From: Damh-18 sp964570795
Lineage (GTDB): Bacteria; Patescibacteriota; Minisyncoccia; Phycocordibacterales; UBA918
Length of the DNA: 29,515 nt
Direction: 5' to 3'
Assembly (NCBI GenBank): GCA_964570795.1
Contig: CAZMYZ010000009.1
Coordinates: 1-29,515 of the forward strand
Positions 8,017 through 14,716 of the stretch are shown here, one piece after another. Under the pieces are notes generated by a model. The model saw only the letters and a list, made by a program, of their open reading frames with translations, was not told the origin of the DNA and searched no databases. The translations under genes were made by a program, and so were the position numbers. How positions within the stretch are numbered: position 1 is the stretch's first letter; each line of letters starts with the position of its first letter.

Positions 8017-8025
8017 TGGTACGAT
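8017..8025 (+). promoter_or_regulatory. extended -10 of the mazG-like gene
   Basis: TG-G-TACGAT ends 6 nt before the ATG at 8032, the same arrangement as at host housekeeping genes. No good -35 is visible. Confidence 0.45.
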
Positions 8026-8031
8026 TTTGGT

Positions 8032-8379
8032 ATGACAGAGATACGGGATATTTCCCAATTAACTAATAGAATCAAGGAGTTTTGTGATGCTCGTGACTGG
8101 TCACAATTCCACGATCCTAAGAATCTTGCTATATCGCTTCAACTTGAGGCTACAGAAGTGCTTGAATTATTTCAGTGGACACTTGATAACAAAATAAAAC
8201 CTGGGAAAGAGGAAGAGATTGCTGATGAATTGGCAGATGTATTCTACTGGCTTATCATGCTGGCTAATCACTATCACATAAATTTGGCAGATTCACTCAA
8301 TGCCAAAATGGATAAGAATGAAGAGAAATATCCCGTTGAAAAAGCTCGAGGTAGGTCAAACAAATATACAGAACTGTAA
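8032..8379 (+). CDS. MazG-like nucleotide pyrophosphohydrolase
   Basis: 115-residue all-helical protein of the MazG/dCTP pyrophosphatase (dCTPP1, RS21-C6) group, which hydrolyses (d)NTPs to the monophosphate and pyrophosphate. The metal-binding pattern is present: EATEVLELFQW (ExxE) and EEIADELADVFYWLIML (ExxD), followed by the family C-terminus KYPVEKARGRSNKY. The reading frame is open further upstream into the hairpin cluster, but the ATG at 8032 starts exactly where family members start (MTEIRDISQLTNRIKEF) and follows an extended -10 by 6 nt. The stop codon is separated by one base from the next ATG, so this gene and the GIY-YIG/DUF2075/S24 gene are translationally linked. Base and codon use are visibly more AT-rich than in flanking genes. 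It may clean up nucleotides or act in phage defence. Confidence 0.9.
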   Translation: MTEIRDISQLTNRIKEFCDARDWSQFHDPKNLAISLQLEATEVLELFQWTLDNKIKPGKEEEIADELADVFYWLIMLANHYHINLADSLNAKMDKNEEKYPVEKARGRSNKYTEL

Positions 8380-8380
8380 G

Positions 8381-10411
8381 ATGGCTGAGATACATACATT
8401 CCCATTCGATAAAAACAATTTCGATCAAATAAAAAATTATAAGTTTGGCAAGAATTGGCCGGTAGTATATCTGCTTGATGACAAGAAAGAAATCTATGTA
8501 GGGCAAACAACCAATGCGTATTATCGAAGTAAACAGCATTACGAAAACCCAGATAGAAGGAAGTTAAAGGAGATACATATTATTACTGATGACGAATTTA
8601 ATATCTCTGCTGCATATGATATTGAATCATGGCTTATTCAGTATATTTCTGCCGACGGAAAATACATTCTACAGAATAGTAATGGTGGTTTAAAAAATCA
8701 TAATTATTACGACCGACTCAAATATAAAGCGAAGTTTGAATTAGCGTGGGACGATCTGCGTGAAAAAGGTATTGTAGAAAATACGTTAGAGGATTTAAAA
8801 AATACTGATTTATTTAAATATTCACCCTATAAATCTCTCACACTAGACCAATTAACCGTAGCGAAACAAATTTCGAAGGCACTATTGCATAGTGATACGG
8901 GAACGTTTATGGTGACTGGAAAGCCGGGTACGGGAAAAACTATACTCGCAACGTATCTTTTTAAATATCTAAAAGAAAAAGAAGAAACCAAGCATTTAGA
9001 AATTGGGCTTGTTGTTCCAATGACCTCTCTCAGGACTACTATCGGAAAAGTATTTTCTAAAATTAAGGGACTAAGGTCATCAATGGTGATTGGTCCCAAT
9101 GACGTCATAAAGAAAAAATACGATTTACTCATTGTGGACGAATCGCATCGATTACAAAGAAGGAAAGGAATTATGGGTTATGGGGCTTTTGATGTAATCA
9201 ATAGAAAACTTGGCTTAGATAATAATGGTACACAACTTGATTGGATTCTTAAATCCTCAAAGTACCAGGTGTTCTTTCATGATGAAAATCAGAGTATTAA
9301 ACCGGCAGATATCCGCCCATCAGATTTTAGTAAGATGGTCTCAAAGAAATTTACTCTTAGCACCCAAATGCGCATTGAAGCGGGTGATGAGTTTATTGAA
9401 TGTATTGAAGATATTTTTGACCTTAAGACACCCAAAAAGGTGCTGTTTGGACAATATGACTTTAGAATATTTACTGATCTTGAATTGATGCTTAAAGAGA
9501 TTAAATTAAAAAATCAAAAGCATAAATTGGCTCGTGTTGTTGCGGGATATGCGTGGCCTTGGCATACAAAACCAGGTCGTAATTCAAGCAAAAAATTTGA
9601 TATTGAAATCGACAATATAAAACTAGTCTGGAATTCAACAGCGCAAGACTGGGTTAATTCACCAAACGCGATTAATGAAGTCGGGTGTATACATACTGTA
9701 CAAGGATATGACTTGAATTATGTTGGTGTAATTATTGGCCCTGAACTTTCATATGATGAGAAACAGCAAAAGTTTATTGTTGATCGTGAAAAATATTTCG
9801 ATATAAATGGCCGTAATGGAATTACTGACCCTGAGGAATTGGAACGATATATTATTAATATATATAAAACACTACTCACTCGAGGTATAAGTGGTACGTA
9901 TGTGTATATTGTTGATGAAAAATTACGGAGATATATTCAAAGAGTTGTTGGTGGTAATGATTATGATACTTCTATTAAAAGTAATCAAATTGATCCCATA
10001 CCATCACCATACGCACGAGAAATGGTCGAGATTCCCTTGGTTGGTACTGCTCCTTGTGGCGAACCACTGTTGGGTGAATCAAACATTGAGGAAATGATTC
10101 TTGTGGATAGACAAAAAATTAAACCAGGAGCAAAGTACTTTATTGTGCGTGCTGTTGGTGATTCAATGAATAAAGCGGGGATACATGAGGGGGATTTGGT
10201 TTTGTGTCGTTATGCTGAAAAAGCTGAAACAGGTGATAGGGTTGTAGCACTTCTAGGGGGTGAAAACGTCACTATAAAATATTACGACAAAAAAGATGGG
10301 CGTCGCGTGTTGCTCCCAAAAAGTACTAACAGTACACATATGCCAATTATTCCTGAAGAAGGAGATATGGTACAAGGGGTTGTTCAGGAAGTACTGAAAG
10401 ATTTTGATTGA
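8381..10411 (+). CDS. GIY-YIG nuclease / DUF2075 helicase / S24 (LexA-like) peptidase fusion
   Basis: 676 residues with three domains. GIY-YIG endonuclease, about 25-110: VVYLL and EIYVGQTT (Y39-V-G41), Arg49, the likely catalytic Glu82 in DIESWLIQY, and NSNGG. DUF2075 (Schlafen-type helicase group), about 155-525: Walker A GKPGTGKT (180-187), LLIVDESHRL (Walker B), FFHDENQSIKP, LSTQMRI, GCIHTVQGYDLNYVGVIIG and TLLTRGISGTYVYIVD. S24 peptidase, about 550-676: VGTAPCGEP with a Cys559-Gly560 bond of the kind cut in UmuD, catalytic Ser595 in VGDSMNKAGIHEGDLVL and Lys633 in VTIKYY. The frame is open 27 codons upstream inside mazG, but ATG 8381, one base after the mazG stop, starts the conserved part. 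The inferred role is a nuclease-helicase whose activity or stability changes on RecA- or damage-stimulated self-cleavage. Codon use is AT-rich. Confidence 0.9.
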   Translation: MAEIHTFPFDKNNFDQIKNYKFGKNWPVVYLLDDKKEIYVGQTTNAYYRSKQHYENPDRRKLKEIHIITDDEFNISAAYDIESWLIQYISADGKYILQNSNGGLKNHNYYDRLKYKAKFELAWDDLREKGIVENTLEDLKNTDLFKYSPYKSLTLDQLTVAKQISKALLHSDTGTFMVTGKPGTGKTILATYLFKYLKEKEETKHLEIGLVVPMTSLRTTIGKVFSKIKGLRSSMVIGPNDVIKKKYDLLIVDESHRLQRRKGIMGYGAFDVINRKLGLDNNGTQLDWILKSSKYQVFFHDENQSIKPADIRPSDFSKMVSKKFTLSTQMRIEAGDEFIECIEDIFDLKTPKKVLFGQYDFRIFTDLELMLKEIKLKNQKHKLARVVAGYAWPWHTKPGRNSSKKFDIEIDNIKLVWNSTAQDWVNSPNAINEVGCIHTVQGYDLNYVGVIIGPELSYDEKQQKFIVDREKYFDINGRNGITDPEELERYIINIYKTLLTRGISGTYVYIVDEKLRRYIQRVVGGNDYDTSIKSNQIDPIPSPYAREMVEIPLVGTAPCGEPLLGESNIEEMILVDRQKIKPGAKYFIVRAVGDSMNKAGIHEGDLVLCRYAEKAETGDRVVALLGGENVTIKYYDKKDGRRVLLPKSTNSTHMPIIPEEGDMVQGVVQEVLKDFD

Positions 10412-10526
10412 AATAAATATTATATGCAGGAACAACAATCTTAAGATGGAGATGCTTTGGAGAATGAGGGAATCAATTCTCGAAAATCCTATATATTCTC
10501 GGTTTTTTGAAGATGTAATAATAAAT

Positions 10527-10553
10527 AAAGTCACTGCAACCGCAGTGACTTTT
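10527..10553 (+). terminator. terminator after the DUF2075/S24 gene
   Basis: AAAGTCACTGC, loop AACC, GCAGTGACTTT: an 11-bp perfect stem with T's at its 3' end, about 115 nt after the stop codon. The 10412-10526 stretch holds nothing else I can support. Confidence 0.6.
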
Positions 10554-10655
10554 GAGCAGGGTGTACTGTACTGGCTTCATTGGTGAGTATCCTTAAGTTG
10601 GCATATCTCCTTCTCCTCAGAATCTCAAGCATAAATACATTTTACTCAAGTGACC

Positions 10656-10778
10656 CTATTTTTTATCACGTCGCTGTCGAAGCGCTGAAGCGGCAGCAGT
10701 CTTTGAATTCTTTCCAGTACTCTTGCTTTTGAGTACCTTCGAGGCAGCCTTTCCGGCTTTCTTTGATGTCTTTGCCAT
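10656..10778 (-). CDS. small highly basic protein, 40 aa
   Basis: Read by hand on the minus strand, from MAKTSKKAGKAASKVLKSKS to TAAASALRQRRDKK, then TAG. It is Lys/Ala/Ser-rich with no hydrophobic core, and the (T/S)SK-AA-(S)K-L pattern with a closing SAL resembles short conserved basic proteins often seen near mobile regions in many bacteria; I know no established function. It may bind nucleic acid or be disordered. The ATG at 10778 is the only sensible start. There is no SD. A TATAAT on the minus strand about 40 nt upstream may be the -10. It faces the DUF2075 gene convergently and diverges from the HEPN cassette, so it sits inside the island as a separate unit. Confidence 0.65.
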   Translation of the reverse strand: MAKTSKKAGKAASKVLKSKSTGKNSKTAAASALRQRRDKK

Positions 10779-10924
10779 AGTCTAAAATTGGTTATGAATG
10801 AATAAATATTTTCGACACCATAATTATATCAAATTTATATCCTGAACAATAAAAGGCTTATCACTCTCAAAGAACTATCAAATTTATTAAGGAGATTGAT
10901 ATTATTTTTAAAATCTAAAATGAG

Positions 10925-10933
10925 TGATACAAT
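10925..10933 (+). promoter_or_regulatory. extended -10 of the three-gene cassette
   Basis: TG-A-TACAAT ends 9 nt before the ATG at 10943. The surrounding 10779-10942 stretch is very AT-rich and otherwise shows only possible promoter sequence for the divergent 40-residue gene. Confidence 0.45.
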
Positions 10934-10942
10934 ACAATAAAT

Positions 10943-11113
10943 ATGTCTAAAGAAATAAGAAAAAAAAGAAGTGATACGCTAGTAAAAACCATAGAAAAAA
11001 AATATGGTATTGATTTAGGTTATCGTTCTGATGCCCAACTGCATACCGTTTTGACCAAGGAAGGGCTTCCTTCGCTTTCCAAACTCCTTAAAATGACACG
11101 TGCAGGTAAGTAG
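10943..11113 (+). CDS. hypothetical 56-aa protein, first gene of the HEPN cassette
   Basis: Hand-translated, MSKEIRKKRSDTLVKTIEKK to LPSLSKLLKMTRAGK, TAG. It has a basic N-terminus, a short central part with KYGIDLGYRSDAQLHTVL and a basic C-terminus. The sequence reads like a real conserved small protein: codon positions are consistent, it has a defined start after an extended -10, and the next gene begins 11 nt after its stop. I do not recognise the family. In the context of a HEPN-like gene it could be a small antitoxin or nucleic-acid-binding partner; that is inference only. No SD. Confidence 0.65.
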   Translation: MSKEIRKKRSDTLVKTIEKKYGIDLGYRSDAQLHTVLTKEGLPSLSKLLKMTRAGK

Positions 11114-11124
11114 TGTGATGCAAT

Positions 11125-11667
11125 ATGGACCTTGCTTTTATTAAAGACACAGAACTCCGTAACAGAATTAAAAACGCAATTGAATATATTTATGCATTGT
11201 ATGAGGAGTCAAAAAGTGATTATCAACACAAGACATACCGACAGGAAACATATCGTGTGATTATTTTGTATGTTGTTTCAACTATTGAAGCAATTCTCTT
11301 GTATTTCTACAAGACTCGTGGTGAGAAGATTGAGTATGTAGAATATAAATATATTCACACGTTACCCGTAGAATACAGGCATTCTCAAAAGAGCACCTTT
11401 CCGGTGGTGGTTGCCATTCAAGAGAAAATAGAAAAAGAGGAACATCAGATAGGTTTACATGACCTTGCGCTCTTTTTTAAGAAAAAGAAATTGATTCAAG
11501 AAAAAACAGTAAATGCCATACTGGAAATTAACGATGTTCGAAACACTTTTCATTTCAGTAAAAAAAGTGTTGAGCATTGTGATATTGAACAGGTTGAAAA
11601 GGCTTTAAGTCTTTTACTGCGAACAATAGAAAAAGCACCGTCTGCTCTTGCTAAGAAGAGTAAGTAA
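11125..11667 (+). CDS. HEPN-like all-helical protein (tentative)
   Basis: 180 residues, predicted almost fully helical, with no signal peptide. The C-terminal half contains EINDVRNTFHFSKKS, which resembles the Arg-Asn...His motif of HEPN-domain ribonucleases and AbiF/DUF4145-like proteins, although the spacing (R-x3-H) is one shorter than the usual R-x4-6-H. The N-terminal half has a hydrophobic helix, YRVIILYVVSTIEAILLYF, that may be buried rather than membrane-inserted. A HEPN assignment would make it a candidate RNA-cutting toxin or defence effector. It is the middle gene of a tight three-gene unit (gaps of 11 and 7 nt) inside the AT-rich island, which fits a toxin with small partners. The assignment is not secure without a structure prediction. 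Confidence 0.55.
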   Translation: MDLAFIKDTELRNRIKNAIEYIYALYEESKSDYQHKTYRQETYRVIILYVVSTIEAILLYFYKTRGEKIEYVEYKYIHTLPVEYRHSQKSTFPVVVAIQEKIEKEEHQIGLHDLALFFKKKKLIQEKTVNAILEINDVRNTFHFSKKSVEHCDIEQVEKALSLLLRTIEKAPSALAKKSK

Positions 11668-11674
11668 ATCAAAT

Positions 11675-11845
11675 ATGGTGACAGAGGCAATTTTACATTT
11701 TTTTGGACTACAGAAAAAAAGACATACAAGCGAATTTTCTCGTTTCTTTCGTGAGGCTTCATCGGGAGAGAAAAAGCGAGTTTTCATGGACGTAGCAAAA
11801 AAAGCAAGTGAAGAGCAACGAAAAATTATAGAAAAAGTCTCCTAG
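11675..11845 (+). CDS. hypothetical 56-aa basic protein, last gene of the HEPN cassette
   Basis: 56 residues, MVTEAILHFFGLQKKRHTSE then FSRFFREASSGEKKRVFMDV and AKKASEEQRKIIEKVS. It is basic and amphipathic-helical, with no recognisable domain. I chose the ATG 7 nt after the preceding stop; an upstream in-frame codon would overlap the HEPN-like gene. A perfect 14-bp terminator hairpin starts immediately after the stop codon and closes the cassette. Its size and place suggest an accessory or antitoxin-like partner of the HEPN-like protein, but nothing in the sequence proves it. Confidence 0.6.
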   Translation: MVTEAILHFFGLQKKRHTSEFSRFFREASSGEKKRVFMDVAKKASEEQRKIIEKVS

Positions 11846-11881
11846 AAAATCCCCAGACACCGCAGATGTCTGGGGATTTTT
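11846..11881. terminator. terminator of the HEPN cassette
   Basis: AAAATCCCCAGACA (11846-11859) and its exact complement (11867-11880), loop of 7, followed by T. It has A's on one side and T's on the other, so it could work in both directions. Confidence 0.85.
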
Positions 11882-11907
11882 GATTTGGTTAATTATTGGG
11901 GATGGTA

Positions 11908-11944
11908 GACATCGTAAGTCGGCAATATAAAAAAGGCCGACGTC
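11908..11944. repeat. right copy of the 37-nt direct repeat
   Basis: Identical over 37 nt to 7875-7911 and in the same orientation. The sequence to its left is unrelated to that beside the left copy, so here the 5' arm of hairpin 1 is missing. The central palindrome is altered to repeated CGACGTC units. The two copies enclose the AT-rich island. Confidence 0.9.
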
Positions 11945-11958
11945 CGACGTCGACCATA

Positions 11959-11989
11959 AAAATGACGGACATCGGATGTCCGTCATTTT
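11959..11989 (-). terminator. terminator of the exonuclease gene
   Basis: AAAATGACGGACAT (11959-11972) and its exact complement (11976-11989) around CGG. The position matches hairpin 3 of the left cluster (7926-7959) but the stem sequence differs. It lies 20 nt after the exonuclease stop. Confidence 0.75.
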
Positions 11990-12008
11990 GAGTCTGAGTG
12001 GGTGTTAT

Positions 12009-12584
12009 TTAGAAGGGGAGGGAGAAGGTCATGGAGCGGTCGGCTTCGGCAGTCCAATTGGAGGTGTCGAGGGGGATTTCGAGTTTTTTTGAGCCGTCTT
12101 TGTAGAAGACCTTTTTATTCTCGAGGGCGTATTCAAAGAGTTCTTTAGTGACCTTCACATCCTGCTTGCAGTACTTTTTAATCGATGCAATGTCGCCTTC
12201 ACGCCACCATTTGATAGCCATAAGGCCGTTACCTGCCTTTTTTGAGCCGATAGTTGCCTGTGCAACAGAATCAAGTTTAAGACGTTTGCCGAGAGAGTCA
12301 CGTATTGATGCCATGATGTCGATACTCTTCATTTTGGTGAGATCGCCCGGATAGTATTTATTAAGAAGTGGAATATCAAAGTGATCGCTGTTGTACCCTA
12401 CGAGTACATCCGCTTGTTCGATAATAGGCCAAAGTTTATGGAGTTCATCAATTGCCACGGTGGTATATTCGCCCGTGAGTGAGTCGTATGCGCAGCCTAC
12501 CGATATCGATAGGTCTTTTGGGTCATTACTTTCAACATCAGCAAAGGTGTTTTGGGTTTCCAGGTCAAATACAACGTACCGCAT
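12009..12584 (-). CDS. DEDD-type 3'-5' exonuclease / RNase H-like protein
   Basis: 191 residues with the ribonuclease H-like 3'-5' exonuclease fold. Exo I is VFDLET, Exo II is VGYNSDHFDIPLL and Exo III is KKYCKQDVKVT (Y-x3-D), giving the four acidic metal ligands of the DEDDy group; the sequence is closest in style to the stand-alone YprB-like proteins. It probably trims DNA or RNA, but the substrate is not evident. The frame is open eight codons further up, to an ATG at 12608. I prefer 12584, which begins MRYVVFDLETQ directly at the first strand. The start abuts the outer stem of repeat element C (12588-12709), so the promoter lies in or beyond that element. Confidence 0.85.
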   Translation of the reverse strand: MRYVVFDLETQNTFADVESNDPKDLSISVGCAYDSLTGEYTTVAIDELHKLWPIIEQADVLVGYNSDHFDIPLLNKYYPGDLTKMKSIDIMASIRDSLGKRLKLDSVAQATIGSKKAGNGLMAIKWWREGDIASIKKYCKQDVKVTKELFEYALENKKVFYKDGSKKLEIPLDTSNWTAEADRSMTFSLPF

Positions 12585-12587
12585 ACA

Positions 12588-12709
12588 ATTACATTCCAAA
12601 ATCCCCAATTACTTTGTCGTCTATGTCGTTCGACCACTCATCGTATGCAATATACGCCTCGTGTCCTCTCTCCTTGACTCCTCGTACTTGAGGATTTTTG
12701 AGATGTAAT
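12588..12709. repeat. structured repeat element, copy C
   Basis: Outer stem ATTACAT (12588-12594) with ATGTAAT (12703-12709), continuing through CAAAATCC with GGATTTTTG with one bulge. Conserved 5' block TACTTTGTCGTCTATGTC (12610-12627), terminal hairpin CGTAT/ATACG (12642-12646, 12652-12656) and conserved 3' block CTTGACTCCTCGTACTTG (12673-12690). It lies between the hisS stop (12723) and the exonuclease start. The terminal stem shows a compensatory C-G to T-A change relative to copy B. Confidence 0.8.
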
Positions 12710-12722
12710 GTACACATGGAAC

Positions 12723-13991
12723 TTAGCGAGAAAGAATAGTTATAAGGTCTTGGAGTGCGCCCGTAACCTCTTCCTTGGTAGAAAGATTTTTGAGGGTGTA
12801 CGTGCCACTTCCTACTTCATTATCACCAAGCACAATGATGTATTCAGCACCACTGTCGCTTGCTGCGGAAATCTTTTTAGCGAGTTTCCTATCGCTAATG
12901 TCGGTAGCAGTACGAATACCACTGGTGCGAAATGCTTGAGCGATTTTTTCTCCCTCGAGATTGAGCGCAGAGTCTGTGGGAATCACCATGAGTGTCGGTG
13001 CGGTGACATGAATATCTTTGGGAAGGAGTTTGTGTGTGAGGAGGAAATCTTTCATGACAACATCCCCCATACCAAAACCAATACCCGAAACCGCATCACC
13101 GCCAAAGAGTCCGGTGAGATTGTTGTATCTGCCACCGCCGAGCATGGAACGGTTGTTTTCAGGTGAGGTGTCAAAGATTTCAAAGATAGTACCAGTGTAG
13201 TAGTCGAAGCCGCGTGCAAGAGATGCGTCAAAAACAACATTCGTGATACCGAGTTCTATGAGTGCATTGATGATTTTTAGAACTGTTGTTTCCTCGCGGA
13301 GTACTTCGGGAGTAGTTGCTTCGAGTCCTGCAATGAGTCTATCGGTATCAGGAACGATTGCACCAAGCATCATTTTAAACTCCGCAGCACTGACTTTGTG
13401 CTTGCGGTCGACAATGCGGGTGACGGCACGAATAGAATCTGCATCAAGGTGGAAGATGTGCACATACCATGCCTCCATGAGTGCACGGTCGTTGATGCGG
13501 ATTTTGAATGTGTCTGGTGTGGCGCCAAAGGCAATGAGTGTGTGATACGCAAGCGCAATCATTTCGATATCGGCAGCGATATCATCGACGCCAAACATAT
13601 CGCAGTTGAATTGCCAGTGCTCACGAAGGCGTCCACGCTGTGGACGCTCGTAGCGAAAGAGATTGGGGATGGCGTACCATCGCACGGGGAAGGAGAGTTC
13701 ACGCTTCTTCCCGGCTACCATACGTGCTACCGAAGGGGTCATTTCGGGACGGAGGGTTACCTCGCGTTCACCACGGTCGGTGAAGGTATATGTCTGCTCA
13801 TTTACAATTTCTTCACTGGTCTTTGAGCGGTAGAGTTCTGCCGGCTCGAGGATAGACGCATCGTAGCGTTCAAAGCCAAAGGATTCTGCGGTCTTTGCCC
13901 AGGTATCAAAAATATACCGTTGTACGGCCATGTCTTCTGGATAAAAGTCTCGGGTGCCTTTATAGGCCTCGGTGCTTAATTTGTTGGTCAT
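12723..13991 (-). CDS. hisS: histidyl-tRNA synthetase
   Basis: 422-residue class II aminoacyl-tRNA synthetase that charges tRNA-His. The expected landmarks are present: EAYKGTRDFYPEDM at the N-terminus, motif 2 as LFRYERPQRGRLREHWQFN, the histidine-specific loop LARGFDYYTG, GGGRYNNL, motif 3 SGIGFGMG, and a C-terminal anticodon-binding domain beginning near TLMVIPTD. The frame is open 24 codons upstream, but ATG 13991 is right: it begins MTNKLSTEAYKGTRDFYP as the family does and lies 11 nt below the -10 of a strong promoter. The open upstream part crosses that promoter. No SD. It is flanked by repeat elements C (downstream) and B (upstream). Confidence 0.96.
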   Translation of the reverse strand: MTNKLSTEAYKGTRDFYPEDMAVQRYIFDTWAKTAESFGFERYDASILEPAELYRSKTSEEIVNEQTYTFTDRGEREVTLRPEMTPSVARMVAGKKRELSFPVRWYAIPNLFRYERPQRGRLREHWQFNCDMFGVDDIAADIEMIALAYHTLIAFGATPDTFKIRINDRALMEAWYVHIFHLDADSIRAVTRIVDRKHKVSAAEFKMMLGAIVPDTDRLIAGLEATTPEVLREETTVLKIINALIELGITNVVFDASLARGFDYYTGTIFEIFDTSPENNRSMLGGGRYNNLTGLFGGDAVSGIGFGMGDVVMKDFLLTHKLLPKDIHVTAPTLMVIPTDSALNLEGEKIAQAFRTSGIRTATDISDRKLAKKISAASDSGAEYIIVLGDNEVGSGTYTLKNLSTKEEVTGALQDLITILSR

Positions 13992-14002
13992 AACGTAGTT
14001 TG

Positions 14003-14031
14003 ATTGTATGCGAAATTGGTACTGAATACAA
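14003..14031 (-). promoter_or_regulatory. promoter of hisS
   Basis: On the minus strand TTGTAT (14026-14031), 17 nt, TACAAT (14003-14008). The -10 ends 11 nt before the hisS ATG, so the leader would be only a few bases. Repeat element B begins 11 nt upstream of the -35. Confidence 0.75.
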
Positions 14032-14042
14032 GAAAGAACTTG

Positions 14043-14164
14043 GACCCTATCCAAAAACCTCATCTACTTTGTTGTCTTCGTCGTTCAAACATTCATCGTA
14101 CATTACGTACGTCTCATGTTTTCACTTCTCGACGCCTCGTATCTGAAGTTTTGTGAATAGGGTC
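14043..14164. repeat. structured repeat element, copy B
   Basis: Outer stem GACCCTAT (14043-14050) with ATAGGGTC (14157-14164), continuing through CAAAAAC with GTTTTGTG (one bulge) and TCA with TGA. Conserved blocks TACTTTGTTGTCTTCGTC (14065-14082) and CTCGACGCCTCGTATCTG (14128-14145), middle stem AAACAT/ATGTTT and terminal hairpin CGTAC/GTACG (14097-14101, 14107-14111). It begins on the base next to the stop codon of the PH-domain gene, so it would form the 3' end of that transcript. Confidence 0.85.
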
Positions 14165-14716
14165 TTACACTTCGGACTGTACTGTAGGCACACGCTGAGG
14201 CATGAGATTGTCTGATGAATTGACAATGAGTGCCTTAATGTCTGCAGGGTTTGGAATGCCGGTGACTTTAAAATGTTCCTCTTCACCGGCGGTCTGAATT
14301 TCGAGGGTGCCGTAGTCGAGGAATGTGGCAACAATGCCATCGATACTTACTTTGATATCCTGCATGCGCTCGAGGCGGAAACTCGCCATGGAGCGCTTAA
14401 AGAATCCTTTTTGGTCAACGGCAATGAGTCGTTTGTTGGTGACAGTCCAGACATCGAGGTAGTAGTTGGTCCAGATAGTGAAGAGAACCATCCATTGGAT
14501 GATGAGCCATGCACAGTAGAGGGTGACCATGAGTGCGTCGTTTACCGGAATGAGTTTTGTGATAATTTCACTACTCATTGCAACTGCAAAAAATGGAAGG
14601 GGAAGAAACGCGACTATCACGATACCAATAACGTTCATGCAGAGTATAAACCAGTGCTTGCGTACCTGGAGGAGAATCTCCTCATCTTGGTCGAGTTGAA
14701 TCTTTTCAGTTTTCAT
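14165..14716 (-). CDS. bacterial PH-domain membrane protein
   Basis: 183 residues. A short acidic start (KTEKIQLDQDEEILLQVRKHW) precedes two membrane helices (about residues 23-50 and 60-85) and a C-terminal bacterial PH domain of the YdbS/bPH_2 type: YYLDVWTVTNKRLIAVDQKG, then FKRSMASFRLERMQDIKVS and GTLEIQTAG. The family is widespread and its biochemical role is poorly defined; it is presumed to act at the inner face of the membrane. The start overlaps the stop of the preceding small membrane gene by four bases, and prmC lies just before that, so the three form one operon. Repeat element B follows the stop codon directly. Confidence 0.85.
   Translation of the reverse strand: MKTEKIQLDQDEEILLQVRKHWFILCMNVIGIVIVAFLPLPFFAVAMSSEIITKLIPVNDALMVTLYCAWLIIQWMVLFTIWTNYYLDVWTVTNKRLIAVDQKGFFKRSMASFRLERMQDIKVSIDGIVATFLDYGTLEIQTAGEEEHFKVTGIPNPADIKALIVNSSDNLMPQRVPTVQSEV

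Noticed and set aside
7930..8031. Upstream extension of the mazG-like gene
   Set aside because: The extra 34 codons are the translated 3' hairpin of the border cluster; the family N-terminus and the -10 spacing both point to the ATG at 8032.
10404..10586. 60-codon plus-strand reading frame after the DUF2075/S24 gene
   Set aside because: It overlaps the end of that gene and runs through a perfect terminator hairpin; no promoter, SD or recognisable protein pattern supports it.
13992..14063. N-terminal extension of HisS
   Set aside because: The extra codons run through a good -35/-10 promoter and have no counterpart in the family.
7347..14164. Integron attC sites as an explanation for the three hairpin elements
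   Set aside because: attC sites keep conserved RYYYAAC/GTTRRRY ends and vary inside; these elements do the opposite, and no integrase or cassette array is present.
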